Part shown: positions 28,984 through 37,426 of the stretch, piece after piece
Position numbering within the stretch: the first letter of the stretch is position 1
How the letters are laid out: every line of letters begins with the position of its first letter
Made by a program: the position numbers and the translations under genes
Notes under the pieces: model-generated
Databases searched by the model: none
Told to the model about the DNA's origin: nothing
What the model saw: the letters and a program-made list of their open reading frames with translations, nothing else
Origin: Gammaproteobacteria bacterium
Lineage (GTDB): Bacteria; Pseudomonadota; Gammaproteobacteria; HK1
Assembly (NCBI GenBank): GCA_021773795.1
Contig: JAJFJT010000032.1
Coordinates: forward strand, 1-64,000
Direction: 5' to 3'
DNA: 64,000 bases

Positions 28984-29787
28984 TTAACGGTTCAAAAACC
29001 AGGTAAAGACCATATCGGCAATGACAATACCGGAAATAGCCAACACCACAGAACGGGTAGTTGCCCGCCCCACTCCCTCAGCCCCTCCCGTGACCGTAAA
29101 ACCATTGGCAACGCCGATGAGGGTGATCACCGTGGCGAAGACACAGCTCTTGCTAAGCCCCTGAAAGATATCCCCCGTCTTGAGCACGCTGATGACCCGA
29201 TCGGCATAAGCTGCATAGCTGATGCCAAGATCCATAGCGCTGTATACTGCGCCGCCCAGCAAGCCGGCAAAATCCGCCATGACGGTTAGTGCAGGCAGCA
29301 TAACCAGCATGGCCAGCAACACCGGTGAGACCAAATAGCGCACCGGCTGGATCCCCATCACCCGCAGGGCATCGATCTCCTCTGATACCACCATCGTCCC
29401 GATACGTGCCGCCAGAGCGGAACCAGTACGTCCGGCGACCACGATGCCAGTGATGAGTGGCCCAAATTCCCGGGTTATGGAGAGCGCGATGCCGATCACT
29501 ACCTGGGATTCGGCACCAAAGGTGCGCAGGGTATGAATTCCCTGGATAGCCAGCATGATACCGATGGAGAAGGAGAGCAGGAACACAATGGGGATGGCGC
29601 TGACCCCGGTGCGCATCATCTCGGAAAATACCGCACTCACTCGCACCGGTTGCCGTTTAAAGCTACCGGCTACCAGCCAGTAAAGACTCTCCACCAACAA
29701 AGCCGAGAGGTAACCAACCTCCGCTATCAAGCCAAGCGTGCGCTTCCCCAGTTGTTCGACCCACCCCAGCCGGGCCTCAGCCATCAT
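28984..29787 (-). CDS. MlaE-like ABC transporter permease
   Basis: This is the membrane permease of the MCE transporter. I chose the ATG at 29787 (MMAEARLGWVEQLGKRTLG), giving about 267 residues. An earlier in-frame start at 29871 would overlap the STAS gene by 95 bases. Seen: the family motif region VVAGRTGSALAARIGTMVVSEEIDALRVMGI, with hydrophobic segments at about VIGIALSI, LAMLVMLPALTVMADFAGLL and VFATVITLIGVANGF. The start overlaps the STAS stop, which indicates coupling. Expression together with the STAS protein should give equal amounts of both. Confidence 0.92.
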   Translation of the reverse strand: MMAEARLGWVEQLGKRTLGLIAEVGYLSALLVESLYWLVAGSFKRQPVRVSAVFSEMMRTGVSAIPIVFLLSFSIGIMLAIQGIHTLRTFGAESQVVIGIALSITREFGPLITGIVVAGRTGSALAARIGTMVVSEEIDALRVMGIQPVRYLVSPVLLAMLVMLPALTVMADFAGLLGGAVYSAMDLGISYAAYADRVISVLKTGDIFQGLSKSCVFATVITLIGVANGFTVTGGAEGVGRATTRSVVLAISGIVIADMVFTWFLNR

Positions 29788-30109
29788 CCGCAATCCGTGT
29801 ATCCAGATCAGCGTGAATAGGAAAGACCTGATCAAGACGGGCCAGGCGCAAGACATTAAGCGCGGCCTCACTAACCCCGATAAGGCCGAACTTCAAGCCT
29901 TCCTTTTTTGCCATCTGGTATCCCTCTACCAGACTGGCGACACCAGAACTATCGATATAGGCGACTTCCGAGAGATCCACCAGTAGATCATTCTTCTTCT
30001 CCAGGCACTGGAGTATCAGTGCACGCGCCTCGGGAGAGCGTGCGAGATCCACATCACCACGCAACTCCACCACCGCATATCCTTTTTCTACTCTATGCCC
30101 AAAGCTCAC
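29777..30109 (-). CDS. STAS domain anti-sigma-antagonist-like protein
   Basis: This is a 110-residue single-domain STAS protein of the SpoIIAA/RsbV/MlaB type. Seen: VELRGDVDLARSPEARALIL, then LLVDLSEVAYIDSSGVASLV. The serine after Asp53 (Ser54) aligns with the phosphorylated serine of SpoIIAA and RsbV. Its place is telling: 17 bases downstream of a phosphatase/kinase-like gene and overlapping the permease gene of an MCE transporter. Escherichia coli MlaB is a STAS protein that binds MlaF. Here it may act as a phosphorylation-controlled MlaB, as an HsbA-like signalling protein, or both. The choice is inference. Confidence 0.9.
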   Translation of the reverse strand: MSFGHRVEKGYAVVELRGDVDLARSPEARALILQCLEKKNDLLVDLSEVAYIDSSGVASLVEGYQMAKKEGLKFGLIGVSEAALNVLRLARLDQVFPIHADLDTRIADDG

Positions 30110-30125
30110 CTTAATGCTCCCTGAT

Positions 30126-31823
30126 TCAAGTGATACGTTTCGTTAGCGTCAAGCAATTCCCGCATCCCTGCGGGGCCTCATCAAAAACCCAGTCATCCAT
30201 CAATTCATCAATAAAGTGCGTGCCGAGCCCCCCTGGCCGCAACTCTTCCAGTGAACGAGGCTGAATGCGACCAGGATCTACGGTTGCCGCCCAGTCCTTC
30301 AGTACGCAAACCAGCTCGTCGCCATTATTGTGTATCTCCAGCAGGATTTCACCGGAGTAATCCCCTTCATCAGCGTGCTGCATGATATTGGTACAGGCCT
30401 CGTCGACCGCCAATACTATCTGCGCTACCACCCCCGCACTACACCCGGCCAGCAGGGCTGCCGACCGCACCTCAGCTCGAACATCCTGCAGGCGTTCTGG
30501 CTGTGCCGGAAATCTCCGCTCCATCAGCTTTTTGCTTAGCTGGTGGCATCTGCTGGTGATCAGCATCATGGTGATGTCATCCCGCTGGCGGGTATCGGGG
30601 CGTCGAATTTCGGCGACGATATTTTCCAGCTGATCACTGGATTCCAGTTCTGACATACGCTCAATGAGCCCGATAAGACCCGCCACATCCAGTGGCTTGC
30701 GCTCCGCTGTCAGGCTCTCGGTAACCCCGTCGGTAAAGAGATACAGGCTCCCGCCCGCCAGCGATACCTCGCTTACTGGAAATTCTGTTTCGGGGGTCAC
30801 GCCCAGTGGCGGCGCACCGGCAGGGATCTCGGAAAAGCTCCCATCACAGCCACGCTGTAGTGGAGGCTGGTGCCCGGCATTGGCAAAACAAATCCGCTCG
30901 CTCTGCGGGTCGATATAGCCCGAAACAATGGTGACAAACATCCCGTGGGAAGCCGTTTCACACAAGGCCTGATTAACGCGTTCCAGCAGTTTCCCCGGGT
31001 CCGTGTAATCCCGGGCTAGGCAACGCAGCAAGCTGCTGGTTTGAGCCATCAGCAATGCCGCATTCATGCCCTTGCCGGAAACATCGGCAAGATTAAAGTA
31101 GATGCGCCCGTCGGGCAGCCGAAAAAAATCGTAGAAATCTCCGGAGACCTCATATGCGGGAAAATTGACTCCGGAGACCGGGAAATAAGGCGCGTGGGGA
31201 GCCGGCAATAACTTACGCTGAATCTCCCGGGCAAGTTCCAGTTCGCGTCGCAGGCGTTCGTGCTCCACCAGTGAGTCCGCCATGCGCGCATTGTGGATAG
31301 CCAGCGCTGCCGCCGAGGCCAACACACGAACCAGAGTCTGATCCTTGGGGTCGAACAAGCCGTCACCACTACGCTTGTTGACCAGTTCCAACACCCCGAG
31401 GCAATCGCCGCGCACGCTTAGGGGAGCGCACAGCAACGAACGAGTCGCAAAGCCGGAACTGTGGTCAATGGTAGCGCTGAAATCACGACTGCGGCGTACA
31501 TCCCGAACCATCTGGCAGGCCTGCTCACGCACGCATTTGCCGACGATACCCTCGGCCACATCCATACGCAGGCCGGCAATATCTACCGGGCCCACGCACT
31601 TGTAGCACACCAGCTCCCGATCTTCGTTTTCCAGCAGAAAGATGGACGCCGCCTCGGCGTCCATATACATCATGAAACGCTCGATAGTGGTCTGCAGTGT
31701 CTCGTCGAGATTAAGGGAACTGGCAAATTCCTGAATCAGCTCGGCCAGCAGGGCAAGTTGCTCGACCACATCGTGATCAGCCTCGTTTCCGATAGCGCGT
31801 AACGACGGGCGATTCAGCTCCAT
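30126..31823 (-). CDS. GAF-SpoIIE phosphatase fused to HATPase (RsbU/RsbW-like)
   Basis: This 565-residue signalling protein has three parts. A GAF sensor lies at about 25-178. A PP2C/SpoIIE phosphatase at about 205-424 keeps metal-binding acids in GDFYDFF, LADVSGKGMNAAL, FTDGVTES and DDITMM. A GHKL ATPase at about 435-560 has the N-box AVDEACTNIMQHA and a G-rich box GGLGTHFIDELMD. The phosphatase half resembles RsbU, which dephosphorylates STAS proteins. The ATPase half resembles RsbW, the opposing kinase. It is the first gene upstream of the STAS gene, so that STAS protein is its likely substrate. Confidence 0.9.
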   Translation of the reverse strand: MELNRPSLRAIGNEADHDVVEQLALLAELIQEFASSLNLDETLQTTIERFMMYMDAEAASIFLLENEDRELVCYKCVGPVDIAGLRMDVAEGIVGKCVREQACQMVRDVRRSRDFSATIDHSSGFATRSLLCAPLSVRGDCLGVLELVNKRSGDGLFDPKDQTLVRVLASAAALAIHNARMADSLVEHERLRRELELAREIQRKLLPAPHAPYFPVSGVNFPAYEVSGDFYDFFRLPDGRIYFNLADVSGKGMNAALLMAQTSSLLRCLARDYTDPGKLLERVNQALCETASHGMFVTIVSGYIDPQSERICFANAGHQPPLQRGCDGSFSEIPAGAPPLGVTPETEFPVSEVSLAGGSLYLFTDGVTESLTAERKPLDVAGLIGLIERMSELESSDQLENIVAEIRRPDTRQRDDITMMLITSRCHQLSKKLMERRFPAQPERLQDVRAEVRSAALLAGCSAGVVAQIVLAVDEACTNIMQHADEGDYSGEILLEIHNNGDELVCVLKDWAATVDPGRIQPRSLEELRPGGLGTHFIDELMDDWVFDEAPQGCGNCLTLTKRIT

Positions 31824-31886
31824 CTCAACAGCGCTTCATGGCAATGCCCTTTCTTTGCATACGATCACAGCCCACAAAAGCTTTGG

Positions 31887-31944
31887 GGAAGCTCTGATTT
31901 ATTTTGGGCGCAAGATACGAGTTCATGAGTAGATCAGAGTTTCC
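31887..31944. mobile_element. MITE-like element family 2, copy 5 (short)
   Basis: This 58-bp derivative has ends GGAAGCTCTGATTTATTTTG and GTAGATCAGAGTTTCC. The flanks TTGG and TTAG match at three of four positions. It ends immediately before the stop codon of the DUF1244 gene (minus strand). It lies 63 bases upstream of the GAF-SpoIIE gene start, so it is also part of that gene's leader. Confidence 0.8.
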
Positions 31945-32256
31945 TTAGCCTTCCTCATCTCCAACAGCGGCCGTACGGGCATTAAAGGCCGCCAATTGCT
32001 CCTCTGTCGCCTTTTTCTGGTAGCGCTTTTTCCATTCCCCATAGGGCATACCGTAGATCGCCTCTCTGGCCTCATCGTAGCTCATGTCCTCCGACTGCTC
32101 CTCGGCAGCGGCCAGGTACCACTTAGACAGACAGTTACGACAAAAACCTGCGAGATTCATCAATTCGATATTCTGCAACTCGGGGTGTTCTCTCAGGTAG
32201 ACCACAAGGGCGCGGAAGGTCGCAGCCTCCAGTTCGATACGGGTTTTTTCATCCAC
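31945..32256 (-). CDS. DUF1244 family protein
   Basis: This is a small cytoplasmic protein of 103 residues in a family restricted mainly to proteobacteria, with no assigned biochemical role. Seen: FRALVVYLREHPELQNIELMNL, then the hallmark GFCRNCLSKWYLAAAEE with two cysteines, and EAREAIYGMPYGEWKKRYQ. The paired cysteines could bind metal, but this is not shown. It lies between two phosphatase genes on the same strand, separated from each by a modest gap. Confidence 0.85.
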   Translation of the reverse strand: MDEKTRIELEAATFRALVVYLREHPELQNIELMNLAGFCRNCLSKWYLAAAEEQSEDMSYDEAREAIYGMPYGEWKKRYQKKATEEQLAAFNARTAAVGDEEG

Positions 32257-32364
32257 CTGAACATCTCCTGATTTCCAGAATCCAGGGTGATTGTAACAGG
32301 CTGGAAAATGCGTGCGGCACCACTATCCACCCCTGGACAGTGGTAAAAAACCAAGGGTAATGAA

Positions 32365-34188
32365 TTAATTCCAGTCAAGCACCGCGGTAACGGAATTACC
32401 CTTACCATGGTAAACAAGGGACTGACACAAGGAACGCATCAGGGGAATGCCCCGGCCGGAAAGGCCCAGATTTTCAGTGGCTTCGGCCGGTACCGCGTCA
32501 AGGTCAAAACCGGGTCCGCTATCCTTAAATCTGATGGTCAGCCTGCCCCCTTCTCCATGAACAACGTGCTGCAGCTTGATTGTTAGCCTTCCGTTTTCCA
32601 GGCTCGATAGCCTCTGTTCCCGCTGAGCATAGTATTGGCTAAAGCCCTCGGCGGAATCCTTCATCCCGGAATCCAGCCCGAGAATGCCGTGGTCCAGAGC
32701 ATTAGTATAGAGCTCAGTTAGAACGGTGAAAATCCGGCTCCAATGGCCCCTCAATCCCTGATAGTCCAGCAACATCTGGGTCAGCAGCGGTATGGGCTCC
32801 GCACTGCGCAACATATCTGCCTCGAATTCGAGCTGAAAGCGCCAGTGCATGGGTGGGCGGGTATTCTTCTTTTCCTGCTTTTCCTTGCCCCGCGCCACCA
32901 TCACCTCAGGATCGCAATATAACTCCACCAGGGTGAGATCATCCGACTGGGATTCGTCCCCACAAAATTCCGCCGCACCATCGGTTATGCGTGCATAAAT
33001 CCTGTCAGCCGGCATCGCGGGATCAAAACATGCCTCCAGGCGGGTCTGTCCGTACATATCTCCGGCTGGATTTTCTGCTTCAATGATGCCATCGGAATAG
33101 GCAAAGACACGCTGTCCCGGGAGAATCTCGCACTCCTCAACACCCGTATTCACGCGCTCCGTTGGCACCGCGCCCAGGGGTAAATTCCGCGAGGGCAAAC
33201 GATGCACCAGACGCCCATCGTCGTCGGAAATCAGGACCTCGGGCAAACCTCCATTCCACACAGAAAGTCGTGATTCCTCCCAGATCCAGTCCATCACACT
33301 GGCGCAAAAGAAACGCCCCACTGGCAGCAATCTTCGGAGCTTGCGGTTGATTTCCTGGATCAGATCACCGATCGCAAAACCCTTGGCGGACATGCCATTG
33401 AATATCTCGGCCACCGGCAAGGCTCCAATGGAAGCAGCCAAACCATGGCCGGTAAAATCACCCACCAGAACCCGCAGGGCACCACCGGGTAATTCCGTGG
33501 CGAGCAACAAGTCTCCATTAAAAACCGACATGGCCGAATGGAGGTAGCGCAAATTCGACAGTTCATCTAGGCAGGCAGAATGCACAACATTGGAAAACAA
33601 GCGCTCCGCCACCTCAAACTCTCTCTCCTGCTCCTCTTTGTGACTGGATAGAGACCGGTACTGTTGCCTCACCATGCCGTACAGGTCGGAAATTCTTAGC
33701 AAGGCATCAAGCTTGGCCTTAAGGATAATCCGCTGTACCGGCTTGTTAAGGAAATCATCCCCACCCGAGCGTACACAGCGAGCCAGTGCTTTCTCATCAG
33801 TCTGGCCAGTAAGAAACAATATAGGCAGGAAAGAGTCCCCGATATCATCCTTGATATGACGTGCCGCTTCGTAGCCATCCATCACCGGCATGTTGATTTC
33901 CATGAGGATGACATCCGGGCGTTTAAGTCTGACCCGCTCGACGGCCTCCAGCCCATTTGCGGCCAGTTCCACTTGAAAACCGTCGTCCTCAAGGTAAGCC
34001 TGCAACAACATCTGGTTTGATTTACTGTCGTCCACCACCAAAATGGTGCGGGCGTTCGCAGAGACCGACTGCTTCAGATCCAACGGCATCACGTCTACCA
34101 GTGGCTTGGTATTTTCCATCGGCAACAAACTCTCCCCATTAGGCAGATCATCTATTTTTCTTGACGAGACCCGATATCCCTTCACCAC
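32365..34188 (-). CDS. Receiver-SpoIIE phosphatase-HATPase protein (HsbR-like), receiver Asp replaced by Glu
   Basis: This 607-residue protein has the layout of Pseudomonas HsbR: a receiver domain (about 48-165), a PP2C/SpoIIE phosphatase (about 230-430; VGDFTGHGLAASIG, FAYSDGIIEAE, SDDLTLVELY), and a GHKL ATPase (about 455-605; VLTELYTNALDHG, DSGPGFD, SGRGIPLMRSL). The receiver keeps the acidic pair VVDD and Lys in LNKPV. The phospho-acceptor position reads LMEINMPVMDG, so residue 97 is Glu (GAA at 33898-33900), not Asp. It may be locked in an active-like state. The first in-frame ATG is used; MENTKPLVDV at residue 24 is an alternative start. Confidence 0.9.
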   Translation of the reverse strand: MVKGYRVSSRKIDDLPNGESLLPMENTKPLVDVMPLDLKQSVSANARTILVVDDSKSNQMLLQAYLEDDGFQVELAANGLEAVERVRLKRPDVILMEINMPVMDGYEAARHIKDDIGDSFLPILFLTGQTDEKALARCVRSGGDDFLNKPVQRIILKAKLDALLRISDLYGMVRQQYRSLSSHKEEQEREFEVAERLFSNVVHSACLDELSNLRYLHSAMSVFNGDLLLATELPGGALRVLVGDFTGHGLAASIGALPVAEIFNGMSAKGFAIGDLIQEINRKLRRLLPVGRFFCASVMDWIWEESRLSVWNGGLPEVLISDDDGRLVHRLPSRNLPLGAVPTERVNTGVEECEILPGQRVFAYSDGIIEAENPAGDMYGQTRLEACFDPAMPADRIYARITDGAAEFCGDESQSDDLTLVELYCDPEVMVARGKEKQEKKNTRPPMHWRFQLEFEADMLRSAEPIPLLTQMLLDYQGLRGHWSRIFTVLTELYTNALDHGILGLDSGMKDSAEGFSQYYAQREQRLSSLENGRLTIKLQHVVHGEGGRLTIRFKDSGPGFDLDAVPAEATENLGLSGRGIPLMRSLCQSLVYHGKGNSVTAVLDWN

Positions 34189-34268
34189 CTATTAGTCGGC
34201 AGACGGACGCAAATCTTGAACACGCACCGGGAGCCTGTGGGACTTGGAAGTGCTCGAAAAAAAGGTGC

Positions 34269-35405
34269 CTAAGCTTTGCCACAGGAGGGGCAATTCGGGT
34301 TTGAGTTCAGTTTAAGAATGCAAAAATCGGTACTCAGAGCATCGTAATAGAGCAGTTTCCCGACCAGTGGCTCACCCACCCCGAGCAGTAGCTTAAGCGC
34401 CTCTACGGCCTGCAACAGGCCGATAACGCCCGGTAACACACCCAACACCCCGGCCTCGGCGCAAGATGGCGCCATTTCTGCTGGCGGGGGCTCCGGATAC
34501 ATGCAGCGGTAGCAGGGCCCCGGTTGCTCTGAGGCGGGCCAGAATACACTCACTTGGCCCTCAAAACGGTAAACCGCACCATACACGTTAGGAATTCGGT
34601 GGCGTACACAGGCATCGTTCACCAGATAGCGGGTGGGAAAGTTATCTGACCCGTCGATCACCAGCTCATAGCTGGAAAAAATTTCATCCGCGTTACTGCT
34701 ATCAAGGTGCAGCTTATGCTCCACGACTTTGACCGTAGGATTGAGGGCCTCGATAGCCGTGTGGGCGGAAGCGACCTTGGATAATCCGACCCGGGCTTCG
34801 GTATGCAGGATTTGGCGTTGCAAATTGCTGCGATCCACCACGTCGTGATCGACGATTCCCAGGGTGCCCACACCCGCCGCCGCCAAATACAAAGCAGCCG
34901 GTGAACCCAGCCCGCCAGCACCGATGAGTAGCACCTTGCTCTCCAGCAATCGTAGCTGCCCCGCCTCTCCGACCTCCGGCATGCGCAGATGGCGGGCGTA
35001 TCGCTCACGCGCATTAACATCCAGTATGCGTGGCATTTCAAAGGCCAGACCCTCATTCTTCCAGCGCTCGAAACCACCCGCTATCGAACGGACATCGGCG
35101 TAACCCAATTGCCCCAGGGCCTCGGCTACGAACAGGGAGCGCAAACCAGAACTGCAGAGGACCAGCACGGTGCATCCGGGGTCGGGGAGCTTGTCCTCCA
35201 CTTCCAGTTCGAGAAAACTGCGTCCCAGATGCACCGCCCCCTTGGGGCTTCCCTGAGCGATTTCCCCAGCATCCCTCACATCGAGCAGGATTGCTCCTTG
35301 TTGCTGCAAGGCCAGGGCCTCAGCAGGGCTCGGCTCGGAAATACTTTCCCTCAATTCAGTGAGGCGCAGGTCCCTTCGTTTTGGCAATGGAAGATTCCCT
35401 ACCAA
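34269..35405 (-). CDS. Rhodanese-ThiF/MoeB adenylyltransferase fusion
   Basis: This is a predicted activator of a ubiquitin-like sulfur carrier (MoaD or ThiS type). It has an N-terminal rhodanese domain at about 20-118 with active-site Cys84 in VLCSSGLRS, and a ThiF/MoeB domain at about 130-370 with the nucleotide loop LIGAGGLGSPAALYLA and the VDRSNLQRQILH motif. The zinc cysteines occur as CYRCMYP and CPSCGKA. The order is the reverse of MoeZ and MOCS3, where the rhodanese is C-terminal. The start is uncertain: TTG at 35405 overlaps the sulfotransferase stop, and TTG at 35387 has a better upstream AGGGA. Confidence 0.85.
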   Translation of the reverse strand: MVGNLPLPKRRDLRLTELRESISEPSPAEALALQQQGAILLDVRDAGEIAQGSPKGAVHLGRSFLELEVEDKLPDPGCTVLVLCSSGLRSLFVAEALGQLGYADVRSIAGGFERWKNEGLAFEMPRILDVNARERYARHLRMPEVGEAGQLRLLESKVLLIGAGGLGSPAALYLAAAGVGTLGIVDHDVVDRSNLQRQILHTEARVGLSKVASAHTAIEALNPTVKVVEHKLHLDSSNADEIFSSYELVIDGSDNFPTRYLVNDACVRHRIPNVYGAVYRFEGQVSVFWPASEQPGPCYRCMYPEPPPAEMAPSCAEAGVLGVLPGVIGLLQAVEALKLLLGVGEPLVGKLLYYDALSTDFCILKLNSNPNCPSCGKA

Positions 35406-36487
35406 GCCTCTACAACCTGTTCCAGCGGGAATTCCAGCCCCACCCGGGTCCAGATCTCGTGCACCCGGCGCACCACCGGCTCCGCCTGCCTGAACCAGTC
35501 CGGGTGGCGGTCACGCTTATCGAACACCTTGAATTCCTCCGGCTGGGGATTTCGGTTGCCAAAGCGGTAATGATAATCCAGCACGGTATCCATCATCGCC
35601 TCGCTGCTGTAAGGCACAATGCGGGTCAACTTGTTGGCACTCAGCCCAGTGGTCGCAACGTAATAGTGGTATTGCTCCCAGTAGCGCAAATAGGCATCGA
35701 AATAGTCCATCTGCGTAATTTCCTCAGTGGACATACCAGTATATTCCAGGTCCCGTCGCACCCATTCCTCAATATTTCCCCTGATACGAAACTTGCCATC
35801 ATCAGGTAAACCACCGGATTTCTCATAGGTAGAAATACACGAGGTAACCGGATGGCGGATGGTGAGAATGTTCTCCACCGAGGAGCCGAGGATGCGGTGG
35901 AAAAATCCGCCGGCGTAGGTGCCCTTGGTGAGCTTCTTCGGCACCACGATTTTTCCGGTGTGGGGGCGCTCCTTTCCAAAATAAATTTCCACCATGGTGA
36001 GAAACTCCGCCATGGTCTGCAGACTGGTCATCCAGCTATTGACGCCCTTGTCAAAGCGAAAGGGAGCCGCCTCCGGAAAGCCGTCATGGGCCACCACGTT
36101 GGGTACCTTTTCCGGATCGTGACCCAGGGAACGATAGACCTCCTTGGTGAGATAGGAGCCACCGTTTCTTGGCACGCCGATGATATTGATGAAGTGGAAT
36201 TTAAGCTGGATGTCCTTAATCTTTTCCAGATCCCCCGTCATCAGGCACACCAGGAGTTCGTAGGCCCTACCGATATAGCGCTGCCCCTCCGGCTTGGCCA
36301 TCACTACTTTGGCATTTTCTGCTGCCTGTTCCAGGATCTGTTTCTGGTTTGAGGACAGTTCCTCGCTTAACTGGTCACCCCACTTGGCGGTCTCAAAAGG
36401 CTTTTCCTCCACCACATGAGCGAGAAAATCCATGAATACAGGCGAAACCGGTAGTTCCCTGTCACTTAGCTTGATATCAACGCCCAT
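35399..36487 (-). CDS. Sulfotransferase family protein
   Basis: This is a predicted PAPS-dependent sulfotransferase of 362 residues. The 5'-phosphosulfate loop appears as IIGVPRNGGSYLTKEVYRSL at about 102-121, a variant of the PRSGTT motif. A 3'-phosphate segment near ILTIRHPVTSCISTYEKS includes the usual Arg and Ser. No signal peptide or membrane segment is seen. The substrate is unknown. It lies downstream of SapC, FecR and the TpsA exoprotein on the same strand and overlaps the rhodanese-ThiF gene by a few bases. A role in decorating a surface product is inference. Confidence 0.78.
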   Translation of the reverse strand: MGVDIKLSDRELPVSPVFMDFLAHVVEEKPFETAKWGDQLSEELSSNQKQILEQAAENAKVVMAKPEGQRYIGRAYELLVCLMTGDLEKIKDIQLKFHFINIIGVPRNGGSYLTKEVYRSLGHDPEKVPNVVAHDGFPEAAPFRFDKGVNSWMTSLQTMAEFLTMVEIYFGKERPHTGKIVVPKKLTKGTYAGGFFHRILGSSVENILTIRHPVTSCISTYEKSGGLPDDGKFRIRGNIEEWVRRDLEYTGMSTEEITQMDYFDAYLRYWEQYHYYVATTGLSANKLTRIVPYSSEAMMDTVLDYHYRFGNRNPQPEEFKVFDKRDRHPDWFRQAEPVVRRVHEIWTRVGLEFPLEQVVEAW

Positions 36488-36615
36488 AAAATAATTTCCA
36501 TAGCGAAATAATGAGAGAGATCATAAGGATTCGCGGGATAGGCACAAGCGCGACTTTCCACGAATCCCGCAAAACGCTATCCCATGGCCGCATCTATACC
36601 GGCCTGTATCTTGGC

Positions 36616-37377
36616 TTACGAGGAAACGGAAAGATCGAGCAAGCGACCAAAATTATCCAGCGACATGAGATGTGCATAAATACGGGAGAGATGCCCTTGG
36701 GACATCAATTCCCGAATGGTCTTTCCCGACAGCCGGTTGAGGCGCTCCTCGCTCACCCGATAGAGGCCACCCAGTCGCAGGGGCTCTCCCGCTTTGGGGT
36801 GGGTCTGGGCCTCAAAGGCTTCGAACAATTCCAGCTCTTTTAAGCGCTGGCTAAGCGCTACCGTACGCGCCCGGGCCACGGCAACCTCTTCCAGCAATTT
36901 CTCAATGGGCTGCCACGCGGATGTGGGCTCCCCTGACGCACCCAGCAACGCTTCCTTTGCATGGCTATCAAGCGCTTCTTCGTCCACGCAGATGACCCGC
37001 TGCGCTCCATCACCCACCTCATCCCTGACCTCTACTCCAAAGAAGGGATGGCATCGCACATAGGCGGGAATATAGTTGTCTTCCCTCCAGGACCCCGCCT
37101 CATTAACAAACAGATTCTGCCCGGCCCGCATGCCGGTTACCGATACTGGCACAAAGCTGTCACTGACCTCGTCCCGAGCAAAAGCGATGGGATAGTCGCG
37201 TGCCGCCACGAAAAACTCCTCGGCCGAGACATAGATGAGGTGTAGTGAACTTGCGAAACGATAATTCCCGGGGTCGCTTATTCCCTGGCCACGATGCCGG
37301 GTACGGTCAAGGGGAACCAGGCTCCGGTAGCCCGCCGGGGCTGTCAGCTCCACGGCAACGCCCGGGCTGATCTGCAT
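36616..37377 (-). CDS. SapC family protein
   Basis: This is a 253-residue protein of the SapC family, first named from surface-layer export loci. Its molecular function is not established. Seen: the N-terminal GYRSLVPLDRTRH, then FASSLHLIYVSAEEFFVAARDYPIAFARDE, with FVNEAGSWREDNYIPAYVRCHPF in the middle, all characteristic. A helical C-terminal half follows. It has no signal peptide. It is 49 bases downstream of the FecR gene, and 128 bases separate it from the sulfotransferase. These gaps allow one transcript for the whole surface-protein locus. Confidence 0.82.
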   Translation of the reverse strand: MQISPGVAVELTAPAGYRSLVPLDRTRHRGQGISDPGNYRFASSLHLIYVSAEEFFVAARDYPIAFARDEVSDSFVPVSVTGMRAGQNLFVNEAGSWREDNYIPAYVRCHPFFGVEVRDEVGDGAQRVICVDEEALDSHAKEALLGASGEPTSAWQPIEKLLEEVAVARARTVALSQRLKELELFEAFEAQTHPKAGEPLRLGGLYRVSEERLNRLSGKTIRELMSQGHLSRIYAHLMSLDNFGRLLDLSVSS

Positions 37378-37426
37378 AGCTTAATCGTAGGTGCGATGAT
37401 CGTAGGTAACTGTTGGGAAATGCCAG

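Noticed and set aside
34230-34256. Possible third copy of the family 3 element (GGAGCCTGTGGGACTTGG)
   Set aside because: Only one end is partly similar and no second end or internal sequence is found; it may be a remnant or chance.
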